Of a stretch of 64,000 nucleotides of DNA, positions 42,967 to 51,933 are shown in pieces; position 1 is the first letter of the stretch, and each line of letters begins with the position of its first letter. This stretch comes from Sphingomonas sp. Leaf242 (GTDB lineage Bacteria > Pseudomonadota > Alphaproteobacteria > Sphingomonadales > Sphingomonadaceae): assembly GCF_001422045.1 (NCBI RefSeq), contig NZ_LMLW01000008.1, positions 438,501-502,500 on the forward strand. The letters run 5' to 3'. The notes under the pieces were generated by a model, which was given only the letters and a program-made list of their open reading frames with translations, searched no databases and was not told the origin of the DNA. Both the position numbers and the translations under genes were made by a program.

Positions 42967-45900
42967 TTATCGGCGACCACCGAACAGCGCGCGCGTCGCG
43001 CCGCCGATCGTCGCCTGGTCGAACTTCAGGCGCATCGTCACGTACGGCCCCTGCCGCGTGTAGCGGTCGTCCTCGAAATCGCGGTCGCGGTAGCCCGAGA
43101 TGTTGTAACCGGCGGTGATCCACGTGTTGCGTGCGGGCGATACGCCGACCGATGGCCCGCCGCTCCACGACCAGGCGCCGCGCGACCACGCATGCTGCAC
43201 CGATCCGCTCACGCCGATATCGAACCGCGTGCCGATATCCTGGCGCAGCTCGAACCCGGTGACGTCGATATACCCGTCATAGGTATCATCGGCGAACCGC
43301 CCCGCGACGTATTTCGCACCGTAATACACCGTCGCCTCGGTGCCGTGTCCGAGCCCTTCCGGACCGGTCCGATAGTTGACCGCGAGGTTGTTGATGATCC
43401 GCGAGGTGACCTGATCGCCTGCGCCATAGGCGGGGACGCCGAGCGCGTTGGAGTCGCTGAACCCGGCATCCGCGCTCTCGTGGCGCAGTTCGAGCCGTTC
43501 GAGCACCGACCAGCGGCTGTCGAGCGGCCGCAGCGCGAGCGCCAGATCGGCGGTGGCATAGGTCGCGACCGCGCCGGTCCGGTCCTTGATCGTGTAGGCC
43601 TTGATGCTCGACGCGAGCGTCTTGCCCTGCCCCAGCGTGCGGAGGAAGTTGGTGGTGATGCCCCAGCGATCGCCGCTGTCGGCGTTGCGATATTCAAGTC
43701 GCCCGTTCACCGACCAGCGCGCCTGGCGGTAGGTCGCCCCGAACGTTGCCGCCGCGTAATCGCCGTTGGTCTGGTCCTGGCCGACATAGCCGCCCGAGGT
43801 GACCGGCTGGAACGCGTTGACGACCGCGCCTTCAGGGATCTTGCCCTTGAGCGTGTTGCTGGCGTCGAGCGTCCCGTCGATGGTCCAGTGCTTGCCGAGC
43901 GGCACCGACTGACTGAGGCCGTATTGCGCATAGGTCCGCGCGCCGTTCTCGCCGATCGCTTGCTGGTTGAGCGTGCTCATCAGCTTGGCGCCGGTCCAGG
44001 GCGCGACGTCGACGCCGAACTGCTTGGTATGCGCGACATAGCCGTCGCCGTTGGCGATCTCGTAGCCGCCGATCAGGCGGATGCCGGGCTTGATCCGGTA
44101 GGCCAGCTGGATCTGGTGGCGGACCGGGAAGTCGACGCTGTCGCTGTCGCCGCCAGGCGCGAACTGGGTCTGGCCGGTGACCGTCAGCTTGTCGCCGAAC
44201 AGCGCCTGCGTGCCGCCGACCGTCAGCAGACGGCTGTCGCGGTCCTTGCCGTCCCTGCCGCGGTCCGACGCGAACTGGCCGCCGACGAAGATCGTGCCAG
44301 TGTCGCGGCGATATTCGATACGGGCCTCGCCGGCGGCGCGCGTACCGGGGGTGCTCAGCTGCTGCTGGTACCAGGCGACCCCGGTCACGCTCAGCCGATC
44401 GGTCAGCCGCAGCCTGCCGTCGAGGCCGAATTTGCGCGTCCCCGCCTCGACGAGGTTCTGCTGGCCGACGCCGAACGCGGTATCCTGCTGGCGGGCATAG
44501 GCGAGCAGATCGAGCTTGGTGCCGTGGTGATCGACCTCGGCCAGATAGGCGAGGCCCTGTCCCAGCCCGCCGCGACCGCCCTTGGCGATCTCGCCGCGCA
44601 GTTCGGTATTGGCGGTGACGTGTGCCTTGATATCGGCGCCGAGCACGGTGGCCTTGCCGACGGTCTCGTCGCGGATGACCGCGGCACCGATCTCGACCCG
44701 GCCGTTCGCCAGCTTGGTCGCGACGCGCGCGGCGGCGGCGAGCTTCGACGATTTGCCGCCCTCGACCTCGTAATCCGCGACGATGAAGACCGGGTTGAGG
44801 TTGCTGTCACGGCTGAGGATCGGCTGGCGGAAGCGCACCGTGCCCATCGAGGTGTCGATGTCGTAGTCGATGTGCCGTGTCAGCTGGGTGGTCGCGATGA
44901 TCAGCTCGGAGCGGAACCGGTCGCGCGTCTCGATCCGCAGCTTGTCGCTGTTCGGCACGATATCGCGCCCCGACAGCCGGTATGGGCCGCTCAGGCCGTT
45001 GCCCTGGATCTCGTCGCGCGAATACAGCGTGTCGGTGTTGGCGGCGAACCCGGTCGCGCGGATCCGCTTGCCTTCATAGGCGGCCTTCACGCCGTTGAGC
45101 GTGCGGTTGTAGCGGGTCAGCTGCGTGTCGGTGAAGCCGGTCTCGAAATCGCCGAACAGCGCGTAGAATTCGCGACGCTCGAGCCGCAGGTACAGCTTGC
45201 GCTTGGTGGCGGCGTCATAGCCCTGGCGCGAGCCGTCGCCATAAACGGTGTAATAGCGATCGGGATCGATCGTGCCGAGCAGGCCGCGATCGGGATCGTA
45301 TTTGCGGTCGCTGTCATAGGCGATCGTCGCCAGCCACGAGCCCTTGACGCGACCCTTGGCGTAGAACGCGAGCTGGCCGTCGGTGACCACGCTGCCGCGC
45401 TGCGACCGCGGGAGGCCGGACTGGCGCTTGCTGAGCATGTCGTAGCCGAGCGAGCCCGCGCCGAACCCGACCACGACCCATTGCTTGGCGGAGGCGGCGA
45501 GCCAGGCGCGAACCTCGTTGGCATGGACGACCTTGTCCTGGGTCAGCGAGACGACGACGTGGACGGCACCCGCCTGCGTGGTCGGCTGGAGCGTGATGAA
45601 GGCGAGCCCGTCGTCGCCGACCACCAGCGCGGTGGTGGCGGACCGCTCGCGGCCGGCAAGCTGGCGACCCTGTTCGAGCTCGGCCTCGACCGCGGCGGTG
45701 TAGGGCTGGTCGACGGTGAACGGCACCAGCGTTCCGGCGCGAACCGGACGGCCGGTCTTGTCGGTGACGCGGACCGCGATCAGCGGACGGGTCAGGCCAT
45801 CGGCGACGAGCCGGCTGCTGGCGGCGTCGAACACCGCACGCACGCCTGCGCCGGAATAATGCACTAAGCGATCGAGCGTCTTCACGACGCTGCCGTCGGC

Positions 45901-47982
45901 GGCCAGCACGCGCGCCTGAAGGCGATTGTCGCCGTCGATCAACGGGATACCCGTCCAGCGCGAGACCGCGATGTCGGTGCCGTCACGCTGATCGGTACCG
46001 TCGAACGCGAGCGCTTCGACCTGCTTGCCGTTGATCGTCAGCGCCACCCGCTGACCGGGCATGTGCTTGACGACCGCACGCACGATCGGCGCGCGCGGGT
46101 TGTGGTCGGCGAGCGGGAACAGCCAGTCGATGCCCGCCGTCTGTCCACCGGCCAGCCAGTCGCGGCTGCCGGCGGCGGTGGCGGCGTCGAGGATGGTTAC
46201 GGGGAGCGCGGCGTCGACAGCGGCGGCCTTGCCGGTCGGCTTCAGCTGGAAATCGACGCGCTTGAGCAGACCGCCGTCGCCCTCGACGAAGCGCGAGATC
46301 GGGCTGTTGGCCTGGCGGGTGTCGATGTCGCAGGCGACCGGCGCATGCGTGACGGGGATGCTCGACGTATCGATCTGGACGACGTGACGACCGGCGCGGA
46401 CGCCCTCGAAATGGTAGAGCCCGTCGCGATCGGTGGAGACGAACGTGCCGTCCTCCATCAGCAGGCGGATTCCGGGCACGCCCTTGCGCTTGTCGACCGG
46501 ATCGCCGCAATTCCCCTCGGTCACGCGGCCGATGATCGTCATCGCATCGGTGAACAGCAGCGGACGGAGGCGCACCGAGGCGGCAGCCTCGTTGCTGGAG
46601 ACGTCGCCCTGCCCGGCGACGCGCGCGCGGTTCAGCGCCTCGCCGACGGGTGCGCCCGGCGCGATGCTGACAACGTATTTCAGTTCGGTCGAGGCGCCGG
46701 CAGCCAGCAGCGGGATCGCGAAATCGAGGTTGCGGCCATCGCTCGACACGGTCGGCTCGTCACCGCCGCGCGCGGAATTGCGTTCGTAGCGCAGCCCCCT
46801 CGGCAACGTATCGGCGACGTGGAGTCCGCGCGCAGGCACCGAATCGCGATTGGTGATGCGCAGCAGATACTGGACGAAATCGCCCGGCGATGCCTCGCGC
46901 ACCGACGCGATCTTGGTCAGCAGCAGCTTGCCGGGACCGGGGCCATCGAGCGGAATATCCGCCGTGAACGGCTCAGGCCTGGCCAGCGTGAACACGTCCC
47001 CGAAGCTTGCATCCTTGAGGATGAACGGTGCGCCGTCCGGATCCTTGAGCGCGGCCAGCGCAGCACGGTCGGCGGTCGACGGGGCGACATAATCACCCGG
47101 CGGGACCACCTTCAAAGCATAGCGGCCCGGCGTCGTCAGCGGGAACCGATAGCGGCCGGTTTCGCCGGGATAGACGCGCCCGCTGGCGTCGGTGACGGTC
47201 GCACCAGTCATCATCGTCGAGGGGTAGCGGCTGACACCGTCGTCGCCGAAAACGGTGGCTGGCTGGCCGCTCTCGTCGACCAGCGACACGGTGGTGCCAT
47301 CGACCAGTGCGCCGGTGCGCGAATCGAAGGTGTAGCCGGCAGGATCGATCAGGATCGACGCGGTCGACGCGTAGCTGAACTCGTCTTCGGCGAAGCTGAG
47401 CGTGATCGGTGTGCCGCGCGTACGCACTTCACACGGTTCGAGATCGGGATATCGGCCCGTTTCGGTCGAGGGAACGCCGCCGGCGAAGATGCCGCTGTTG
47501 GCGGCAGTTTCGACCAGCGTCAGCGGAACCTTGGTTTCGCCAATATTTGCGGTGATCACCGCCGTCTCACGGACCGCCGGATCGTGATTGCCCGCCTGGT
47601 TGTCGAGCACCAGGATCATGTCTTCCTTGACGTCGAGCGCCGCAACGTTGGGCGCCGCGGCAAAGGTCGGTGCATCGATCGGTGCAGGCGTAAACAGATA
47701 GGTCGGGACGGTCTGACACGTCGCGCCGGTGAATGCGTAATTGATCGGGGCCAGACGGAATGAGAGCGTCGTCGGACGCTTGGCACGGTTCACGTCGAGC
47801 GCGACCGTGTTGGACGGAACGGCCCGTGTGCCGGAGTCGCTACCCGCGTCGTCGAACGACAGCGTTGCGGTATTCTGGACACGGATCGTCTGCGCCATCG
47901 CCGGTGCCGCGCCGATGGCGGGCCCGAGCAACAGCATCGGAATGAGGGCGCCAAGGCGCGAGAGGCGACGGGAGCTGGACAT
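42967..47982 (-). CDS. Large exported protein: DUF11 and SdrD_B-like domains followed by an outer-membrane beta-barrel
   Basis: 1671 residues from ATG 47982 (AAAGGATCCCTT before it). Signal peptide about 1-31 (GALIPMLLLGPAIGAAPAMA). Then come the module QNTATLSFDDAG...SNTVALDVNR, several Ig-like beta domains and a DUF11 domain around residue 390-480 (SPGDFVQYLLRITNRDSVPA, LHVADTLPRGLRYERN). An SdrD_B/carboxypeptidase-regulatory-like domain lies around 490-570 (GVPGIRLLMEDGTFVSTDRD, GLYHFEGVRAGRHVVQID). From about residue 840 to the end, alternating strands rich in G, Y and charged turns (FYALFGDFETGFTDTQLTRY, VFIVADYEVEGG, ITAGYNISGYRDRDFEDDRY) look like a large outer-membrane barrel. The last residue is not aromatic. 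I know no characterised homologue. Adhesion, surface-layer or cargo-secretion roles are open. Confidence 0.75.
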   Translation of the reverse strand: MSSSRRLSRLGALIPMLLLGPAIGAAPAMAQTIRVQNTATLSFDDAGSDSGTRAVPSNTVALDVNRAKRPTTLSFRLAPINYAFTGATCQTVPTYLFTPAPIDAPTFAAAPNVAALDVKEDMILVLDNQAGNHDPAVRETAVITANIGETKVPLTLVETAANSGIFAGGVPSTETGRYPDLEPCEVRTRGTPITLSFAEDEFSYASTASILIDPAGYTFDSRTGALVDGTTVSLVDESGQPATVFGDDGVSRYPSTMMTGATVTDASGRVYPGETGRYRFPLTTPGRYALKVVPPGDYVAPSTADRAALAALKDPDGAPFILKDASFGDVFTLARPEPFTADIPLDGPGPGKLLLTKIASVREASPGDFVQYLLRITNRDSVPARGLHVADTLPRGLRYERNSARGGDEPTVSSDGRNLDFAIPLLAAGASTELKYVVSIAPGAPVGEALNRARVAGQGDVSSNEAAASVRLRPLLFTDAMTIIGRVTEGNCGDPVDKRKGVPGIRLLMEDGTFVSTDRDGLYHFEGVRAGRHVVQIDTSSIPVTHAPVACDIDTRQANSPISRFVEGDGGLLKRVDFQLKPTGKAAAVDAALPVTILDAATAAGSRDWLAGGQTAGIDWLFPLADHNPRAPIVRAVVKHMPGQRVALTINGKQVEALAFDGTDQRDGTDIAVSRWTGIPLIDGDNRLQARVLAADGSVVKTLDRLVHYSGAGVRAVFDAASSRLVADGLTRPLIAVRVTDKTGRPVRAGTLVPFTVDQPYTAAVEAELEQGRQLAGRERSATTALVVGDDGLAFITLQPTTQAGAVHVVVSLTQDKVVHANEVRAWLAASAKQWVVVGFGAGSLGYDMLSKRQSGLPRSQRGSVVTDGQLAFYAKGRVKGSWLATIAYDSDRKYDPDRGLLGTIDPDRYYTVYGDGSRQGYDAATKRKLYLRLERREFYALFGDFETGFTDTQLTRYNRTLNGVKAAYEGKRIRATGFAANTDTLYSRDEIQGNGLSGPYRLSGRDIVPNSDKLRIETRDRFRSELIIATTQLTRHIDYDIDTSMGTVRFRQPILSRDSNLNPVFIVADYEVEGGKSSKLAAAARVATKLANGRVEIGAAVIRDETVGKATVLGADIKAHVTANTELRGEIAKGGRGGLGQGLAYLAEVDHHGTKLDLLAYARQQDTAFGVGQQNLVEAGTRKFGLDGRLRLTDRLSVTGVAWYQQQLSTPGTRAAGEARIEYRRDTGTIFVGGQFASDRGRDGKDRDSRLLTVGGTQALFGDKLTVTGQTQFAPGGDSDSVDFPVRHQIQLAYRIKPGIRLIGGYEIANGDGYVAHTKQFGVDVAPWTGAKLMSTLNQQAIGENGARTYAQYGLSQSVPLGKHWTIDGTLDASNTLKGKIPEGAVVNAFQPVTSGGYVGQDQTNGDYAAATFGATYRQARWSVNGRLEYRNADSGDRWGITTNFLRTLGQGKTLASSIKAYTIKDRTGAVATYATADLALALRPLDSRWSVLERLELRHESADAGFSDSNALGVPAYGAGDQVTSRIINNLAVNYRTGPEGLGHGTEATVYYGAKYVAGRFADDTYDGYIDVTGFELRQDIGTRFDIGVSGSVQHAWSRGAWSWSGGPSVGVSPARNTWITAGYNISGYRDRDFEDDRYTRQGPYVTMRLKFDQATIGGATRALFGGRR

Positions 47983-48051
47983 AAGGGATCCTTTCCCGGC
48001 ACGCGTCGCCACGCGCCGGGATCGGTCGGTCCTTTCGGATGCGAGGTGGGT

Positions 48052-49197
48052 TTAGTTGATCGTCACGCGGAAGGTCGCCGCGACCGATGTCCCGCCCAGC
48101 AGGACCGGGATCCGCGCGTTCACCGTCTTCGTGGTGGCGTTGAACGAGCCGGTGTAGTTGACCAGCGGCACGGTCACCGTTCCATCGTCGGCCAGCGAAA
48201 CGCCGTCGACGATACCCGTCAGCAGGCACGTGCCGCCGAGCGCGATCGCGCCGATCGACATCGAGTTGGCGACATAGGTGGTGTTGGGCGGGACGACGTC
48301 GGTCAGCGTGACGTTCGACGCCGGCGTCCCCACCGTGCTGTTGTTGACGACCAGGCAATATTGCACGACCGCGCCCGGGATCGCCTTTGGTGCGACGGCG
48401 AGGTTGATCGGATCGGTCAGCACCAGCTGCGACTTGGCGACGCTCAAGGCGACGTTGCGCGTGGTGATCTCGTAGCCGAGCGCCGCGCGGCCCTGTCCGT
48501 TATAGATGATATCGGGACCAAGGCCGTCCGAGTCGTTGTCGGCGAAGACCACGTCGACGACGTTATCGTCGTTCGGGGCGACGCTCGGCGCCAGCGGCAG
48601 GCCCTGCGCAGCCGTATCACCACCAGCCGCGACCTGGGCGATCAGCGTGATGCCGGCGAGGACGTTGGCCTGGTTGTTGGGGATGTCGGCGACGATGAAG
48701 ACGACCGCCGACTGATCGGCGCCGAGTTCGTTGATGTAGGTCGCGGTATCGGTACCGGCGTCATAGGTCCCGTTGCCGTTCGAATCGACGTAGATGTGGA
48801 TGTTGGTCACGTCGAAATTGTCGCCGTTGAACAGCCCCTGGATCGGCGTCTGGCTCGACGACAGCAGGAAATCCTGCGTGCCGTTGGTGTTGTTGGTGAC
48901 CTTGAACGTCGTCACCGCAGCGGTCTGGCCGATCGCGACCTGCGTGTTGTTCGGCTGGTTGGCGATCACGGTCAGGTTGACCTTGCGATCGACCACGAAG
49001 CTCACCGCGTTCGACGTCGCGTTCTGCTGGACGCCGTTGACGGTGTAGCTCGCCTGCGCGGTGTTGGTGACGGTCGTGCCGGCGGCGGTGCCGGCGGGCC
49101 CCGGTGCCTGTGCGTTGGCGGTGCCGGCCATCGTGCCGGCGGACACGATGGCGGCCGTACCGGCCAACAGCGTGCGTAGTACCCCTTTGGCGAACAT
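48052..49197 (-). CDS. Secreted DUF11-type protein
   Basis: 381 residues with signal peptide (about 1-29, TLLAGTAAIVSAGTMAGTAN). The mature start is TVTNTAQASYTVNG...SNAVSFVVDRKVNL, the module shared with neighbouring operon members. The middle contains two calcium-like acidic loops (YVDSNGNGTYDAGTDTATY and FADNDSDGLGPD). The C-terminal DUF11 domain is at about 275-375 (PGAVVQYCLVVNNSTVGTP, VTLTDVVPPNTTYVANSM). No membrane anchor follows, so it is periplasmic or extracellular. It lies 69 bp upstream of the barrel gene. Confidence 0.78.
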   Translation of the reverse strand: MFAKGVLRTLLAGTAAIVSAGTMAGTANAQAPGPAGTAAGTTVTNTAQASYTVNGVQQNATSNAVSFVVDRKVNLTVIANQPNNTQVAIGQTAAVTTFKVTNNTNGTQDFLLSSSQTPIQGLFNGDNFDVTNIHIYVDSNGNGTYDAGTDTATYINELGADQSAVVFIVADIPNNQANVLAGITLIAQVAAGGDTAAQGLPLAPSVAPNDDNVVDVVFADNDSDGLGPDIIYNGQGRAALGYEITTRNVALSVAKSQLVLTDPINLAVAPKAIPGAVVQYCLVVNNSTVGTPASNVTLTDVVPPNTTYVANSMSIGAIALGGTCLLTGIVDGVSLADDGTVTVPLVNYTGSFNATTKTVNARIPVLLGGTSVAATFRVTIN

Positions 49198-49247
49198 GTC
49201 TTGATTTTCCTTATGTGTGATTAGTCAGGCTTGGTGGTGGGGGGAGA

Positions 49248-49721
49248 TCATTTGAGGACGGCCTGGAACGCGAATTGGCCTTGCGAACCGGCCGGTATCG
49301 GGTTCGCAATGCGCCACCGGACGCTGGTGACATCGCTGGGGCTCGCCGCGCGCGTGCTGCCGTCGAGGCTGCGGACGCGGAGCGCGTCGAGCGCGCCGTA
49401 CGTCGTGCCGTCGACCGACACGTCGGGTGCAGGCGAGCCGGGATTTGCGGATCGATAGGAGATCGCCGCCGGCAACGGGTTGGCCAGCACGACGTTGGCC
49501 AGCGGCTGTTTGCCGGTGTTGCGATAGGCGAGGACGAAGATGACCTTGTCGCCCGGCGTCACCTTGCCCGGCTTGACCAAGGTGATCCGCGTGGTGCCAT
49601 CGGCAGCCGCGCTGCGGCTCTCGACGAGGATGCTGCTCGTCACCTGCAGCGGGCCCGCGGCGGCGGAAACGGAGGCGGTGGTCGCCATCAGGACGGCGGC
49701 AATCATGGGACGCGTGATCAT
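49248..49721 (-). CDS. Small secreted DUF11-domain protein
   Basis: 157 residues from ATG 49721, chosen because AGGAGT lies six bases upstream. An ATG at 49736 overlapping the previous stop is the alternative. Signal peptide MITRPMIAAVLMATTASVSA. A single DUF11-like domain follows: ITLVKPGKVTPGDKVIFVLA, YRNTGKQPLANVVLANPLPA, ending in WRIANPIPAGSQGQFAFQAV. It lacks the N-terminal NTA...SNTV module of its neighbours. It could be a subunit or cap of an extracellular assembly; this is inference from architecture. Confidence 0.75.
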   Translation of the reverse strand: MITRPMIAAVLMATTASVSAAAGPLQVTSSILVESRSAAADGTTRITLVKPGKVTPGDKVIFVLAYRNTGKQPLANVVLANPLPAAISYRSANPGSPAPDVSVDGTTYGALDALRVRSLDGSTRAASPSDVTSVRWRIANPIPAGSQGQFAFQAVLK

Positions 49722-49732
49722 GCTTGGACTCC

Positions 49733-50737
49733 TCATTGGATCTTGGTTTTGAATTGAACGGTGTGGACGGCAGCGGCGGCGACCTGACCGAGTGCGACGG
49801 CGATGCCGCCGCCAGCCCCGCCGGGAGCCGACGCGTTGCGATCGAAGGCACCCGCATCGCCGTCGCCGGCATCGGTCAATGGCGTGCCGTCGAGCGTGAG
49901 GCTGCCGGGAACGAACACCGTGCCCTGGGGGATCGGATCGACGATCCGCGCGCCGGTGACCGCATCGGTGAACCGCGCCTCGAGCGTGTAGGTGATGACC
50001 GCATCGCGCACCGCGTTCTGCGATCCGTCGGCGGCCAGCACGGACTGGCTCTTGAACAGCGACGGGCCGGCGATGCCCGTGGTGATCGGCACGACGACGC
50101 TGGCGATCGCCCCGGTCGGGCCGACGACCGCATCCCCACCGCCATCGCCCAGCCCGGCATAAGAGCTGCCCGGCTGGCCCGATCCTGTGGTCGACTGCGC
50201 GGTGACCGTCAGTGTTGCGGTCGCGGCGCCACCCGAGGAATCGGTCCTAACCAGGATCGCCAGCAATTTGATCGACTGGCCGGGCGACAGGACCGGAGTC
50301 CTGCCATCGGCAGGGGGCAGATCCTTGACCGGATCGTAGAGCCCGTCGCCGTCCGCATCGATCACCAGCGCCTGGACGCCGAACACGCCGGCCGACACGG
50401 TGGCGGCGATCGCGAAGGATTCATTGCCGTTGTCGCGATTGGTCAGCGTGAACGGCACCGCCTTGGGCTGCGGCGTGACGACGACGGCACCCTGCCCGGT
50501 GCGGACCAGGCTCACGTCAAGCCGTTCGGCGACGATGATCGTCACGGTGTTGGAGACGGTCGACTGGGTCGCGCCGTTCAGGTCGAACCCCAGCGCCGCG
50601 GTGTTGACGATCGGCGTACCGGCAGGCGTCGGAGCAGCGGCCTGGCTCCAGGCGGGCGCTGGCGCGAGCAGGCCCGCTGCTCCGGCGATCAACGCACGCA
50701 ACGCAGTGACGGAGACCGATCGGTACCCTGCCCTCAT
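49733..50737 (-). CDS. Secreted DUF11-type protein, first gene of the operon
   Basis: 334 residues from ATG 50737. A TTG at 50764, with AGGGGGACAAA directly upstream, has the better ribosome site and would add nine residues. Signal peptide about 1-32 (ALRALIAGAAGLLAPAPAWS). The mature start is PIVNTAALGFDLNG...SNTVTIIVAERLDV, again the shared module. Then LVIDADGDGLYDPVKDLPPA (acidic, calcium-like loop) and a C-terminal half ending SLFKSQSVLAADGSQNAVRD, ARFTDAVTGARIVDPIPQGT, a DUF11-like core. The stop overlaps the possible 49736 start of the next gene. Confidence 0.75.
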   Translation of the reverse strand: MRAGYRSVSVTALRALIAGAAGLLAPAPAWSQAAAPTPAGTPIVNTAALGFDLNGATQSTVSNTVTIIVAERLDVSLVRTGQGAVVVTPQPKAVPFTLTNRDNGNESFAIAATVSAGVFGVQALVIDADGDGLYDPVKDLPPADGRTPVLSPGQSIKLLAILVRTDSSGGAATATLTVTAQSTTGSGQPGSSYAGLGDGGGDAVVGPTGAIASVVVPITTGIAGPSLFKSQSVLAADGSQNAVRDAVITYTLEARFTDAVTGARIVDPIPQGTVFVPGSLTLDGTPLTDAGDGDAGAFDRNASAPGGAGGGIAVALGQVAAAAVHTVQFKTKIQ

Positions 50738-50794
50738 TGCAAATGCTTGATTTTGCCGAACCAATTTGTCCCCCTGACCTTTGTTAGGGAACAA

Positions 50795-51092
50795 AATTGC
50801 GTTGGATCGCTTAACTAAAACCTACTAAATCAAAACGACAAACAGCGGCAATATTTTTCGTGTTTTTCCAACGAAAATGGTGATTTGTTCGTCGCAAATT
50901 TACACTAAAATGGACCGTTAACTGTCTTCTGGTTGTATCGTTGCTCCGCGATAGCAATCGTAGCAAGTATACGATCATGATTCGGGCATCGGACGCAGCT
51001 TTAGATCGCGCCCGACGGGCATGCCTGCTCTGGTCATCGATAAACGCGCGCAAGAAAGTCCGGTGCCTTTACGAAGCCCGGCTTCTGGCGGT
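50795..51092 (-). promoter_or_regulatory. AT-rich intergenic region upstream of the DUF11 operon
   Basis: About 300 bp without a credible gene. Positions 50811-50945 are strikingly AT-rich for this genome (runs such as CAATATTTTTCGTGTTTTTC and GCAAATTTACACTAAAATGG). The region should hold the leftward promoter of the 8-kb operon and may bind the MarR-like protein encoded just beyond it. No single -35/-10 pair is convincing by eye. Confidence 0.45.
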
Positions 51093-51554
51093 TCACTGGT
51101 GCTTGAGCGCCCGCAGATAGGCTTTCATCGCCTGGTCGCCGGTATGGCTGAGCGAAATCTCGACGCGGCGGCGATCGGTCGGATCGATGACGCGATCGAT
51201 GAGCTTGAGCTTGTGAAGATGTTCGATCCAGCGCTGCGACGTCGTCACCGGCGCGTCCGACATGCTGACCAGTGCCTTGATGTTCATCGGCAGGCGAGCG
51301 TCGCGCGAGACGAACAGCGCGAGGAGCATATCCCAAGCTGGTTCGTGAAACAGTTCGCCCGGCAGGAACTGACGCCGCATGCGCCGTTGCTCGAGCACCG
51401 TCTCGGCATAATCGACGAGCGCGGCTTCGTCGTTTTCCTCGCCTACGGGCGCCTCTTCGGCGGCATGCGCGACGCGCCCGTTGAATTCCTCCGCCACGGC
51501 GGACAGCTTGGCCGTGAGATCCTTGATTAGCTCGACCACCGACTCGTTCTTCAC
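51093..51554 (-). CDS. MarR-like winged-helix transcriptional regulator
   Basis: A 153-residue protein: an acidic helical N-terminus (VVELIKDLTAKLSAVAEEFN), then LFHEPAWDMLLALFVSRDAR, LPMNIKALVSMSDAPVTTSQ and RWIEHLHKLKLIDRVIDPTD, RRRVEISLSHTG. The last segment is the MarR wing (D-x-R-D-x-R-R type). It sits upstream of the DUF11 operon in the same direction, separated by the AT-rich region, and is the obvious candidate to control it. An autoregulatory role is also likely. Confidence 0.82.
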   Translation of the reverse strand: MKNESVVELIKDLTAKLSAVAEEFNGRVAHAAEEAPVGEENDEAALVDYAETVLEQRRMRRQFLPGELFHEPAWDMLLALFVSRDARLPMNIKALVSMSDAPVTTSQRWIEHLHKLKLIDRVIDPTDRRRVEISLSHTGDQAMKAYLRALKHQ

Positions 51555-51933
51555 TCAAAGACTCCCGCCGTTCACCAAGGATGAGACATCATCGGCCGAC
51601 CCGCCCTGTTCGCAATGCGGAACCACCGCGGCATGACAGATCGAACTGACGACATTGTCTCCTTCCCTCGCGGTTTTTCAACCTAATCCTTTGAAAATAG
51701 GTAACCATGTGAGAAATACATACAAAAATAGCTCTGTTTGAACTTCATTTCGGATCAATCTGTAGTGTTGCGGCACTATATCCAAATTGGTTTTGTTTTG
51801 GTTTTAATCGTACCATTTCGAAACTTCGCTCCGAATCGGGGATATTATACGGTTCTGGCGGACTTGCCGGTTTTCGGCTATCGGGGCGTGCCTTGGCGTT
51901 CGTCATGGCATGGCGCCTGATAGTGGAAGTTCG
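51555..51933. other. AT-rich gene-free stretch
   Basis: 379 bp with an AT-rich core at about 51670-51850 (for example GAAATACATACAAAAATAGC and TTGGTTTTGTTTTGGTTTTA). I find no ribosome site before the one open frame of any size (60 codons from 51738), and its sequence looks non-coding. It may contain the promoters of the MarR-like gene (leftward) and the 51934 gene (rightward). Confidence 0.5.

Noticed and set aside
43192..45867. 891-codon rightward frame opposite the barrel protein
   Set aside because: Antisense shadow: low-complexity D, R, V, A, L-rich sequence with no signal or domain, fully covered by a better gene.
46063..47763. 566-codon rightward frame opposite the N-terminal half of the barrel protein
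   Set aside because: Same reason as the 43192 frame; no start context and no similarity recognisable.
51738..51920. 60-codon frame MNFISDQSVVLRHYIQIGFV in the AT-rich gap
   Set aside because: No ribosome site and it lies in the AT-rich spacer; its hydrophobic stretch follows from the T-rich DNA.
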